Below are positions 12,460 through 21,197 of a stretch of DNA of 64,000 nucleotides, piece by piece. The translations under genes were made by a program, and so were the position numbers. The stretch's first letter is position 1; every line of letters starts with the position of its first letter. The stretch covers positions 35,638,501-35,702,500 of the forward strand of contig CP142452.1 of the NCBI GenBank assembly GCA_038049695.1. Direction: 5' to 3'. The notes beneath the pieces are model-generated. The model was not told the origin of the DNA. It did not search any database and was given only the letters and a program-made list of their open reading frames with translations. This DNA is from Cinnamomum chago (lineage: Eukaryota; Streptophyta; Magnoliopsida; Laurales; Lauraceae).

Positions 12460-12604
12460 GTCGACTTGGTACAGGGCCGGGTCGACCGGGTACTCACAAC
12501 GGCTAGAAAACAGACCGTTGGAGCTTCAGAACCCTGTCGACCTGCAGTGTGCCCGGTCGACCGGGTCCCTTGGCCCGGTCGACCGGCCACACTGGCAGGT
12601 CGAC
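12460..12604. repeat. Cluster of six GTCGAC palindromes in element F U3
   Basis: GTCGAC occurs at 12460, 12481, 12536, 12556, 12578 and 12599. The best copy is the 12-bp perfect palindrome CCGGTCGACCGG at 12575-12586. The 3' LTR holds five copies (3803, 3824, 3879, 3899, 3907). Such density is far above chance in an otherwise AT-rich LTR. Confidence 0.9.
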
Positions 12605-12992
12605 CTGAAGAGTGCCCAGAATTCTGAAATGTTTAGAAATTTACAACTTTGGAGGGCACTTTCCAGGGGACTTTGAGAACTATTTCACAAGCATGAATTC
12701 ATGACAGAAAGAAGATGAAAACTGAATTTCTAAAGCCATGAAAACTCCAAAACAAAATAATGATTTGACAGAGAGACTTTTGGAAAGCTAGAATGATTTT
12801 TTGAAATAAAAAACTCCATGATTTTAAGAGACAAACTGAATTGAAAACCATGCATATCACATGATGAAAACAACGATTATGAAAGAGAAATATGCATGAA
12901 GATCATAAGAATAAAACCATGAATGAATGAGAGGTCAAGCTTATGAAAATGAATGCATCCTATCAAATTGCAACAAAACAAAAACTCTAACA

Positions 12993-14199
12993 AAAAATAG
13001 TGTATTTATTGGATTTGGCTACTTTTTATGCTTTTTCTGGTTTAGACTTTAGAGTTAGGGTATTTGTGTTTGTGTGTGTTTTTTTAGGTAAGTCTCATGG
13101 GAATATATTGTGATTTAGGTAACTTTTTCTATATTGTGATTTACATTTTCTAACAATGAACTAATTATATATGATTAGTACTACTTGTTCAGTCGAAATC
13201 TCTAACTGCACTACATAGATCCATTGGCTTTCTTTGTCCCATTTTATCTTGTCTAAGTACTCAGTGAACTTGGTGTTTAAAGTGAAAACATAAATATGAA
13301 TCATGAAGGGGATGGATGCTTAAAGTGAAAACTATGATGGATTCTTCAAGCACACAAATTAGCATCTTAATATTTTACAGTTGCAGTACATATTATTCAT
13401 AGTGAAAATAGAAACATCACCTTTTTGTTTGATACAACCATACAGGACACATATCACCTTATGGTTGTATTGAAGCCTTGAATTGCTCATTTGATATGAA
13501 CCAAAATTAATTATCTGTTATATTTTTTATATTTACTTTTTAAGTACTCATTTCCCTTCTTTCTCCTTGGTTAACTTCTGTATTTTCAGTGCCTCTGGTC
13601 GTCTCACAAGTTCATCACCATTGTAATTTCAGAATCCTCGTATTTATGTTCTTTAGGACGTTGAGTTTCTTCTTCTCTTTTCCCATTGTCTCCATATCGC
13701 TTCAAGGGCAGTCTTTTTCTCTGTTTGTATTTTGATCTCAACATCGTTAATGGTAAGCATATTCTCTAAACATTTGGTATCTACTTTTGGTTTTAGAATA
13801 TGTGATCATTTTTTGTGTTGTACTTTTATATATGGTATATGTTGTAGTTATCTTTGTTGTGTGGAATTATTGTAATCATCTGGTTTCTTGAGTTACACAA
13901 GTTGGTTTAATTATGTTTTATTTTTATTTTTTAAATGTTCTTTCGTAGAGGGGGACTTGTTCTAGTTGGGTTGTGTAACTATGCATTGGTTTTTGCCTAA
14001 TGCATAGTACATAGATAATGTTGCATACTTTTCATATTTTATGTTTTTTGAAACTAGATATGAAATCAAGATCTGTATTTTTAAAGGTTACCATCAATTG
14101 TTTTAAATGTTATTATCAAATCATTATTCATATTGATAACAAGAATATTTCAGTCTTTTCCCATAATAACTACACCCACACAACATTCTTTCACTGTTG
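12993..14199. other. Host DNA, no recognisable gene
   Basis: AT-rich DNA without any coding segment I recognise. Pyrimidine tracts and an ATG next to a GTAAGC donor-like site near 13751 could reflect a 5' leader exon of the GYF-domain gene downstream, but nothing in the sequence proves it. Confidence 0.4.
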
Positions 14200-14530
14200 A
14201 CTCTTTATTGGAAGCCACTTGAAACAACCCAAGGAAAAATAGAACTCTTAAGGAGCTGGTCTTACCCCATCTTCCACCCAAAAAGGGACACATCCACCCT
14301 CCTCAACTTTAAAACCAATCCTTTGCTAAAATCTCCCCCCTTCTGGCTTGGATCTTTCCCATAACTAGACACGATGTTTAGGGAATTAATTCTTTGGGAC
14401 CCAATTCTTTTTATCAACCCCATGCTCTGAAGCCATAATTCTCCTCCATAAAGCATCTTTCTCCTTGAACCTCAACACCATTTTGCCAACAACCCCAAGT
14501 CCGAACCCCCTACAAATTTTGCTTTTATCA
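14200..14530 (-). mobile_element. LINE (L1-type) fragment, C-terminal zinc-finger part of RT ORF
   Basis: The - strand reads, across changes of frame, KEKDALWRRIMASEHGVDKKNW, then LWERSKPEGGRF and FKVEEGGCVPFWVEDG. This is the order of conserved segments downstream of RT in plant L1-type LINEs (RF-x-ALWR-x-IA-x-KYG, SLW-x-I-x-W-x-F, VG-x-G-x-FW-x-D-x-W). The fragment is short, shows several stops and changes of frame, and has neither the catalytic RT part nor a poly-A end. It is an old fragment, probably within a host intron. Confidence 0.6.
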
Positions 14531-15207
14531 CTTTGCTCCACCTCACTATATGTAATTTCCTTCTGTAAATTTTGCCTTCCTGTAAGAATTTTCTTCTAAT
14601 TCAATCCATTTTGTCAACCACTGCTATCTGTATCTTATACTAGGACATATAATAATACACTAGCAAATTAGACATTCGATTTAATCAGATCTATCTTATT
14701 CCCCCATGGACAAATATTGCTTTCTCTAAATGGATATAGTGTTTTTTTTTCAAACTATTACATAACTGTGTCCTAGATTTTAGAAATTTCAATCTTGTAT
14801 CCCTACTCCATGTTTCTACGCTTGTATCAAGCTATCATAGACTGGGATACTGTGAATGTGCTGAGAATCATAGGTCAAGATATTGTTAATGTGCTGATGC
14901 GTTCTGGACCAACTAGTGCGACTGAAATTTGGTGGCGGAACACCTTATTCCCCTGTCCATTGTCCACATCAGGAAGCATACCTTGTCCAAGCATTGTAGC
15001 CTGTCTAGATGTAGACTAATGTTCCGTCAGACCGTTGTTCAAGCATCATATACCTTAAGTACAAGCACTTCACATAGGTGTTAATGTTTCTCAGTAGAAT
15101 CAGATTCAACACTTACTTTGAACAATCATTTGCCATTCAATGTCATTTGTTCTAGCCATTTAGAAGAAAAAAATGTCATTCATTCTACGTGATTGACATT
15201 ATGGCAG
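14531..15207. other. Probable host intron before the first visible GYF-gene exon
   Basis: AT-rich DNA without a recognisable gene. It ends in an acceptor (ATGGCAG) at 15201-15207, directly before the first exon of the GYF-domain remnant. An open stretch at 14795-15019 has no family signature. Confidence 0.45.
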
Positions 15208-16664
15208 GCTGCTCTAGAAGATATCTGGAAGGAGAAGGTCACAAGCAGTGGAGAATTTTATGATGCAACTGGTGCCAAGATGAGAAGAGACTATGAAAAG
15301 ACTGGTAATTAGGTTGTCCAAAAACTATAGTTTCACTGTTTTTGGCCTACTTTGTCAAACTCCTGAGAGTATATTTGTTCAGGTGCTGGCAATCTAAGTT
15401 CGACTACGAGTAGAGATGGCATCCTCTATACTAGCAACACTGAAGAAAATGGTGAAGTCCTTGCGAATGCTGCAAATGATGGTGCCTATCACATAAATGG
15501 TCTTGGCTTGTTTGATGGATGTGCTTTAACTATGAATCCAGATGTTAAGCAAAACGCATTGAGTTTTTCATTACATTATATATCCGTTTACTCTATTTCT
15601 TAAGTAGTTCTTTTGTACACGTTTCAGGAAAACAGGTTGTTATTCTGAGGAGCATGAAAATAAAGTTTCGGTTCCAAATGATGGGGAAGATTCTTGTTTC
15701 CCGGCTCCTACTGTAGTTTCCAAGAGTAATGATATCACCAGTATTACAGGGCAAAATACTAGCCACTTCATATCTGAACAAGGTGAAGTTAGCGTGGTTA
15801 ATTGTGATGGGCAAGCATGCAATTCTGCTTCTTTCAAGCATCCAAAGTTTGAAAATGTTGACTCTTTTGCTGCTTTTGATATTCACAAGAAGCTACCTGA
15901 TGATTCAAGTTCTCTACTTGACACCTTATCTCTCCATGAGATTTGTAGTAGTAATGAGTAGGATGTAAAAGGTAATGGTCCTGCAAAGCCTTTAAGAGCT
16001 ACACGACCTGAGGAATTGAATTTGTTTTACCGAGACCCCCAAGGGGAGATGCAGGGACCATTTTTGGGCGTTGACATAATACCATGGTTTGAACAAGGCT
16101 TTTTCAGTGCAGATTTACCTGTGTGTTTATCAGATGCTTTAGAAGGAGCACTGTAAGACCCCGTCCCGAGTGACCTCGATTAGCATTAATTAAGTTGTGT
16201 TCTAGCTTTAAGCGTGTTTAGTGGATTTTGGTTAAGTTCGGAATAGAATAGATTTTGATATAGCTTTGGGGAATTTTGATTGCTTCGTAATTAGTGGGGC
16301 CCTTTGGGGGTTTCTTTTTATGATTTTGCGTTTACTTGGGGGTTTATATGAGATTCTTGTGTGTATTGTTATAATCCCGTTTTACTTGTCTTGTTAACCC
16401 CTACAACTTTTATGTTGATCCTGTGCCCGTTCGAGACCCCGAAACCCGACTTTCCTAGCATTGAGGGGCAAAACAGTCATTGTGCAGTGTGCACTAAATC
16501 TGTACCCAAAATTTGATATCCTCGAAACCCGCAAAACATATACTTTTTGGAAACTAGATAATTTGATGATCACTTTTATCTTCTTCGTCGAATTCATCTG
16601 AGATCCCGATAGACATGATTTCATCCCTTGAATAATTCTAGTGGTGGGACCCAACCCCATTTTG

Positions 16665-16672
16665 TATATAAG
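16665..16672 (+). promoter_or_regulatory. TATA box of the 3.2-kb solo LTR
   Basis: TATATAAG followed after about 8 bp by a C/T-rich stretch, typical of plant retrotransposon LTR promoters. It sits within the host GYF exon region, in the same orientation as that gene. Confidence 0.6.
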
Positions 16673-17496
16673 GAGGACTCCCTTCCCTTTTTCCCTTTTC
16701 TAGCAAATTACAACTTCTCAAGCTAGGGTTTCCCCTCCCTCTTCTTCTTCTTGTTGCTTTTTCATCCTCAATCCACTCCTAAACTTGCACCAATAGGAGA
16801 TTTGAGGCCATCACCTTTTTCATCTCCTTGAGAGCTTTCTCTTAATAGCATTTGTGGAGAAAACCACCTACTCCAAGGCTTCCTTTGCTACTAACCTAGC
16901 ATTTTGAAGAACCCTCATGTAAGTAATTTTTTCCCTCTTTTGATATATTGTTCTCCTAGCCTAAGGGAATCTCCATCTCCATTATTGAAGCCTCTTCCTC
17001 CCCATTCCATGTTTTGACTCTTTTAGGGTTTTGTTTTGGGGGTTTTTGCTTGTAGCTTGGATTCTTGGGTTGGAGGAGTGTTAGAGCTTATTATTGTTTA
17101 GCTTGGACCCAAGGTAAGTGGATGACTTGATTTTTATAAGCTTTCAATGATTTTGGTATTTTCCACTCATGCCTATTTATTGCATTGATTTGAAATAAAT
17201 GTTTATGATAGAGCATTGATAGTGCATTTATGTCATAGAAAGGTATTGGTGCATGGCATTTAATCTCTTCTTGTTTTGTCCCAAATGCACTCTTATGTGA
17301 ATAGTTTCCTTCATTCTTTCTTTGTATCGGATGTGATGTTGATGGAGGAGAATGGAATGGATATTGTAAGAGATTTGATGTTGTTAGAATGAAGTTTTGG
17401 ACTCCTCATTGGATGTATAAAAGATGCTAGAAAGAGGTTGTAGAAGGAAGAGATAGAGAGGAGTTGAACTGTCCCAGAATCAGTTTCTAGATAGTT

Positions 17497-17693
17497 TACT
17501 CGAGCGAAGTGTCCAGAAAAGGGTTCGGAGCATTCCAGTAGGCAGTTCGCTCGAGCGGACGCCTTGGTCGCTCGAGCGAACATCCCAGAACTCGTTCCAG
17601 AGAGTGGTTAGTTCGAGCGGACCAATACTTCGCTCGAGCCAACCACCTACTGGATGAGTTCGCTCGAGCGACCTCAACTTTGCTAGAGCGAAC
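17497..17693. repeat. Cluster of CTCGAG-type palindromes in the solo LTR
   Basis: Seven or eight copies of TTCGCTCGAGCGAA-like sequence or its variants (core CTCGAG, with TTCGAG or CTAGAG variants) lie within about 200 bp, spaced roughly 25-50 bp apart. It lies about 830 bp downstream of the TATA box, so probably in R/U5 rather than U3. Confidence 0.88.
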
Positions 17694-18039
17694 CCACCCA
17701 GACAACCATTCTAGAGAGCTCCTCACTCGACAGTGATGCGCTTTGTCGGTCAAAGGCTATATTTGGGACAGTGATGAATTGTTTAAATGTTTTGAGACTA
17801 TTCAATGAGAACCCCTCTATGTCAGAGAGATTTACTAAGCAATGTATGAGGCCATTTGAGAAAGAAACCACATCAGGAAGATTTCATTTGAAGTTTTGAA
17901 AATTCAAAGTGTATAAGGAGCCCGGAATGTCCCCAAACTCAAAGAGTACCAAATTGTTATTAGATCGACATACGGGATCCCTATTCGCTTCAAATAAATC
18001 TTGAACTAGATACTTTACCCAAAATTTCAATTGTTTATT

Positions 18040-18343
18040 GTATTTCACTGTTCCTGAGATTTATACTACACGATTTATTATTCCCGAAAGCATTGAAATT
18101 GTACTTGTATTAATTGCTAGCCTCGAGATGCATTGCCCGACATGAAGGGACAGTTTTGCCTTTGAGCACCCCCGTCCCGTTTATTTATGTAGTATTTCAC
18201 TGTTCCTGAGATTTATACTACACGATTTATTATTCCCGAAAGCATTAAAATTGTACTTGTATTAATTGCTAGCCTCAAGATGCATTGCCCAACATGAAGT
18301 GACAGTTTTGCCTTTGAGCACCCCCGTCCCGTTTATTTATGTA
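18040..18343. repeat. Tandem duplication, two 152-bp units
   Basis: Units 18040-18191 and 18192-18343 differ at only about four positions by eye. They lie inside the 3.2-kb solo LTR and represent a duplication more recent than the LTR family itself. Confidence 0.9.
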
Positions 18344-20029
18344 CTTGCAATTGATGTATTTCATCCATGTTTTAATATTGTCATTTGACCTATTAGTTGG
18401 CACCACTAAGCTTGGATAACCCTGTTGGTCTGATCCATCGACTTGGAGATCCCCCTCTTGTCCCGCCAGCTGCAGTTTGGATTTCGCTACCCGATTATTA
18501 CCGTGGTCTTGTCTCGATGCCGCAGATTGCTACTATGGTTTCCGATGCCTGGCTCGCTACCGTGGTCATGTGTAGTATATGTATATGTATTTATAAGATC
18601 CATTGTTTCTCCTCACCTCGAGTGACTGAGATCAGTGCTTAGTTATTGCTCTGTCACTTTAGTGATAGAGGACTTAGCTTCGTGTGGTTGCCATCTTGCT
18701 TGTTTCCCAATTTCTTGGTTACCTTTACATGTTTTACAATGCCAACTTGTATTTGAATAAATGTTTTATTTTGTTTATAGAAATTGTTATTTAAACAGGT
18801 TTAAATGCTTTTGAAGGTAAATTCATTTATTATTATATTGTCATTGTATTTTACCCATTTGCCAAACCGTCGTGTTTAACCCACTCTTTGGTACTCAGGT
18901 TCGGACATTGTCTATCCCGAGACGGAGCTTGAGGATGCGGTCGGTGAACCGCAGCGCCTAGTCGAGTGGCATGCTGATGATGTCATTTAGACATTTGATT
19001 GCTAGAGAGAGATAACATTTTGGGAAAACTTTTAACCATTCTTTTGGGGATTGGTATTTTGTTTATATTGGCCTTTGTTGGCCTCTATTTTTGGGAAATG
19101 TAATTAAATGATTGTTGTATAAATTTTAACTTACTTTTGGGAAAGCACTAATGATCATTGCTCATTCTGATACTTGATTATACATGTGATTTATCTTGTG
19201 ATTAGAAATGAATTATCATTTGATTTGCTACACGCTTCCGCATTTAAACAGAAACATTTATTATATTGATGTGATATCCTCACCGCGGACACCTGTGAGA
19301 AATTAAATAAATATTAAATAAATGTTCACACACATCATCAATGTGTCCCGATCCTGGATTCCCGGTCCGGGGTCGCGACAAGCACCTTTTCAGGAACTTG
19401 GAGATGTGATGCCACATTTGAAACTTAAAGAGCAACCACTCTCTGCTAACAACACTAACAAAAAGCACGAATTACCTTATTCTATTGAAGGAAACTCAGA
19501 AGCTAGCACTCTTACTTCTGATTTTATTGCTGGTTCTGCTGACATTGTGAGCAACAATTGGCATTGCCTGAATTCTAGGGTCTTTTAGGTCATGGTGTTC
19601 TTACAAGATCATCTAAACATGAAGATTTGATGGAACACCAATATGATGGTAGATTGGTGCCCCCTACTGATTCTGAAACTTCTGCTAGCATTCTCAATTT
19701 TGAGAGGCAAAATCTTCATGAATTTATTGAACAAGATGGTGAAGGTTAGTTATCTTGATTGATTTGGTTAGTTTTAATTTCCATTTGAACTCCTTTATTA
19801 TGTGCTATGGATTATGTTTTCATGAAGTTCTCTTGTACTGCAGAAGTGTTTCTTTCTAGGAGGTCTGGAAAGAGCACTGGAGATCCTTTGTGAAAACTGG
19901 CTGAGAACCTTCATGATCCATTATGGAATCCAACGAACCACCTTTATCTGGGAAATGAAGCAGGAGAAACTACCAAACCCATACCTTTTGTCACTGTCAT
20001 TTTCACCTCCTGTAATGCATAAAGTGGTA

Positions 20030-20639
20030 GCCTCTGTATTTTATCAACTCTTTTCATACCTATTTAAGGACACATGGAACTTTAATACTTGAAGAGTCAT
20101 GCTTTATTCTATAGTTTCACTAAAAGTTGTGCATATGACATTCTTAATCATATGTTAATCTTGCTAACTTTTTTTATGCGGATTGAATGAAAATTGAAAA
20201 ACAAATTTTGTTGAAAGAGTCCATGCAACTAGGATGTATCCAACATGAAGGCCAAATATGCAGAGTAACAGATTGCTATATCTTAAAATGGAATGCATGA
20301 AGTTTTTTAAAACAATGGTGCAGGTGTTGGAATGGTGCAACAATGAAATTATTATATACGAATATGTAAATTTTCATTGGCATTTGAATGTTGGTACATA
20401 GTAGAATGTTAGCATTTGTTTTAATTTTGTAATGGTAATGGTAAAGTGTTTTCAATGTTTCAAGGATGTTTGAATATTAATATGAAGTGAAATGAATTTT
20501 CTTGTTTCATTTTTTTGATGATTTTGGAATGGAAATGGATGTAGGGTGTGTAGTAGATATGGTCTTGGATAATGGAATTAGAAATTTCAATTTAGTCATG
20601 TGATAAATAGGAAAAGAAATTTAAAAATCAAATAAATAA
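20030..20639. other. AT-rich DNA downstream of the GYF remnant, nothing recognised
   Basis: No coding signature. It might be a host intron of the GYF gene or interior DNA of the CACTA element whose end follows; the sequence gives no means to decide. Confidence 0.4.
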
Positions 20640-21197
20640 AAAAGTTATATTAAATTTTTTTTATTCCCAGCGAGAAAAGACGCCGGCAAAAAGATTTTGA
20701 AAAAGTAATTTTCGTAAATTGTAAATCTTTTCCCGGCGCAAAAAATTCCCATGAAAGTTTTTTCTAAATTTATTTTTTAAAAAATAAACCACTTTTCCTA
20801 GCGCAAATTAAAGCTAGCGAAAATCTTTCTAAATTTATTTTTGAAAAAATAAATCACTTTTCTCGGCGCAAAATAATGCCGGCAAAAGTTTTTCTAACAT
20901 TTATTTTTGAAAAAAATAAAATCTCTGCGCTGGGAAAAGTTATCCTAAACATTTATTTTTAAAAAATAAAACTCTTTTCTCGGTGAAATAAACCTATTTT
21001 TCCGGCGAAATAAAATGCCGGCAATGTATGGACTTTTACCGACACTGCCTTTTTTTCGCCGGCAGATGCTATTGGCGAGCTTTTCCTGGCGCATTGGTGA
21101 CGCAAGAGAAATCGCCGGAAATAGACATTGCCAGCGTTTAATGGACCTTTACTGAGGGATTTTTTAGCGCCGGCAAAAGTGCAAATTGTTGTAGTAG
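20640..21197 (-). mobile_element. CACTA (En/Spm) transposon end with subterminal repeats
   Basis: On the - strand, starting near 21197, the sequence reads CTACTACAACAATTTGCAC, close to the CACTACAAC terminal inverted repeat of plant CACTA elements. Behind it lie many copies, in both orientations, of short CCGGCG/CGCCGG-centred motifs (for example TCTCGGCGCAAAA, TGCCGGCAAAAG) separated by A/T tracts. This is the usual subterminal transposase-binding layout. The opposite end and a transposase are not seen, so this is one end of a truncated or rearranged copy. The first base of the terminus differs from the canonical C. Confidence 0.75.

Larger units (their letters stand above)
2759..12992 (-). 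mobile_element. Element F: Ty1/copia retrotransposon, SIRE/Maximus lineage
   Basis: An LTR retrotransposon read on the - strand and flanked by the 5-bp target duplication AAAAA (2754-2758 and 12993-12997). Parts in sense order are: 5' LTR (11411-12992), initiator-Met tRNA primer site, gag, protease, integrase, RT, RNase H, polypurine tract and 3' LTR (2759-4277). Gag carries two CCHC knuckles separated by a coiled coil, which is a SIRE-lineage trait; no envelope-like frame is seen. The element is broken: it is interrupted by a solo LTR (5696-7455) and carries about two or three further breaks. By eye its LTRs differ by about 20 substitutions plus a few indels, suggesting a recent insertion (around a million years or less at usual plant rates; the rate for this species is unknown). 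Confidence 0.95.
11411..12992 (-). repeat. Element F 5' LTR with GTCGAC palindrome cluster
   Basis: A 1582-bp LTR, slightly longer than its partner owing mainly to extra copies in the palindrome cluster. Sense is the - strand. A TATA-like site is at 12423-12430 on the - strand. Upstream of it in sense direction, six GTCGAC hexamers lie between 12460 and 12604, several extended to GGTCGACC or CCGGTCGACCGG. A run of G bases lies at about 11439-11452. Confidence 0.93.
16152..19380 (+). mobile_element. Solo LTR, 3.2 kb, probably Ty3/gypsy chromovirus (Tekay/Del-like)
   Basis: The sequence starts TGTAAGACCCCGTCCC and ends GGGGTCGCGACA. It is flanked by the 5-bp duplication AGCAC (16147-16151 and 19381-19385) inside the GYF exon. 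The ends form an imperfect inverted repeat. It has no gag or pol frame, and a TATA box (TATATAAG) at 16665-16672 is followed by a pyrimidine-rich leader. Size and ends fit a long chromovirus LTR; I infer the lineage from end sequences only. The open stretches on the - strand at 17311-17753 arise from the palindrome cluster and are not genes. Confidence 0.82.
15208..20030 (+). pseudogene. GYF-domain protein pseudogene (plant EXA1/PSIG1-like), split by a solo LTR
   Basis: Plant GYF-domain proteins of this kind bind proline-rich partners and act in translational repression and immunity. Exons seen: 15208-15304 (AALEDIWKEKVTSSGEFYDA), 15383 to about 15550, 15628-16151, then 19386-19744 after the inserted LTR, and 19844 to about 20010. 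The GYF domain (about 16000-16150) reads [16 protein letters not shown], then [13 protein letters not shown]. Its continuation FQELGDVMPHLKLK follows directly across the insertion, as in the family. Later segments HEFIEQDGE and EVFLSRRSGKSTGDPL match the family's downstream layout. It is dead: TAG at 15959-15961, a frame change near 19580 with TAG at 19586-19588, TGA at 19891-19893, and the 3.2-kb LTR inside the domain exon. The junction between the second and third exons also does not align in frame by eye. The 3' exons are not visible after about 20010. Confidence 0.87.

Noticed and set aside
17311-17753. Overlapping - strand open stretches with arginine- and serine-rich reading
   Set aside because: They result from translating the CTCGAG cluster; reading is equally open in more than one frame.
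16152-19380. The 3.2-kb insertion as a DNA transposon because its ends form an imperfect inverted repeat
   Set aside because: TG...CA ends, a 5-bp duplication, a TATA box with pyrimidine-rich leader and no transposase point to an LTR. Short imperfect inverted ends are normal for LTRs.
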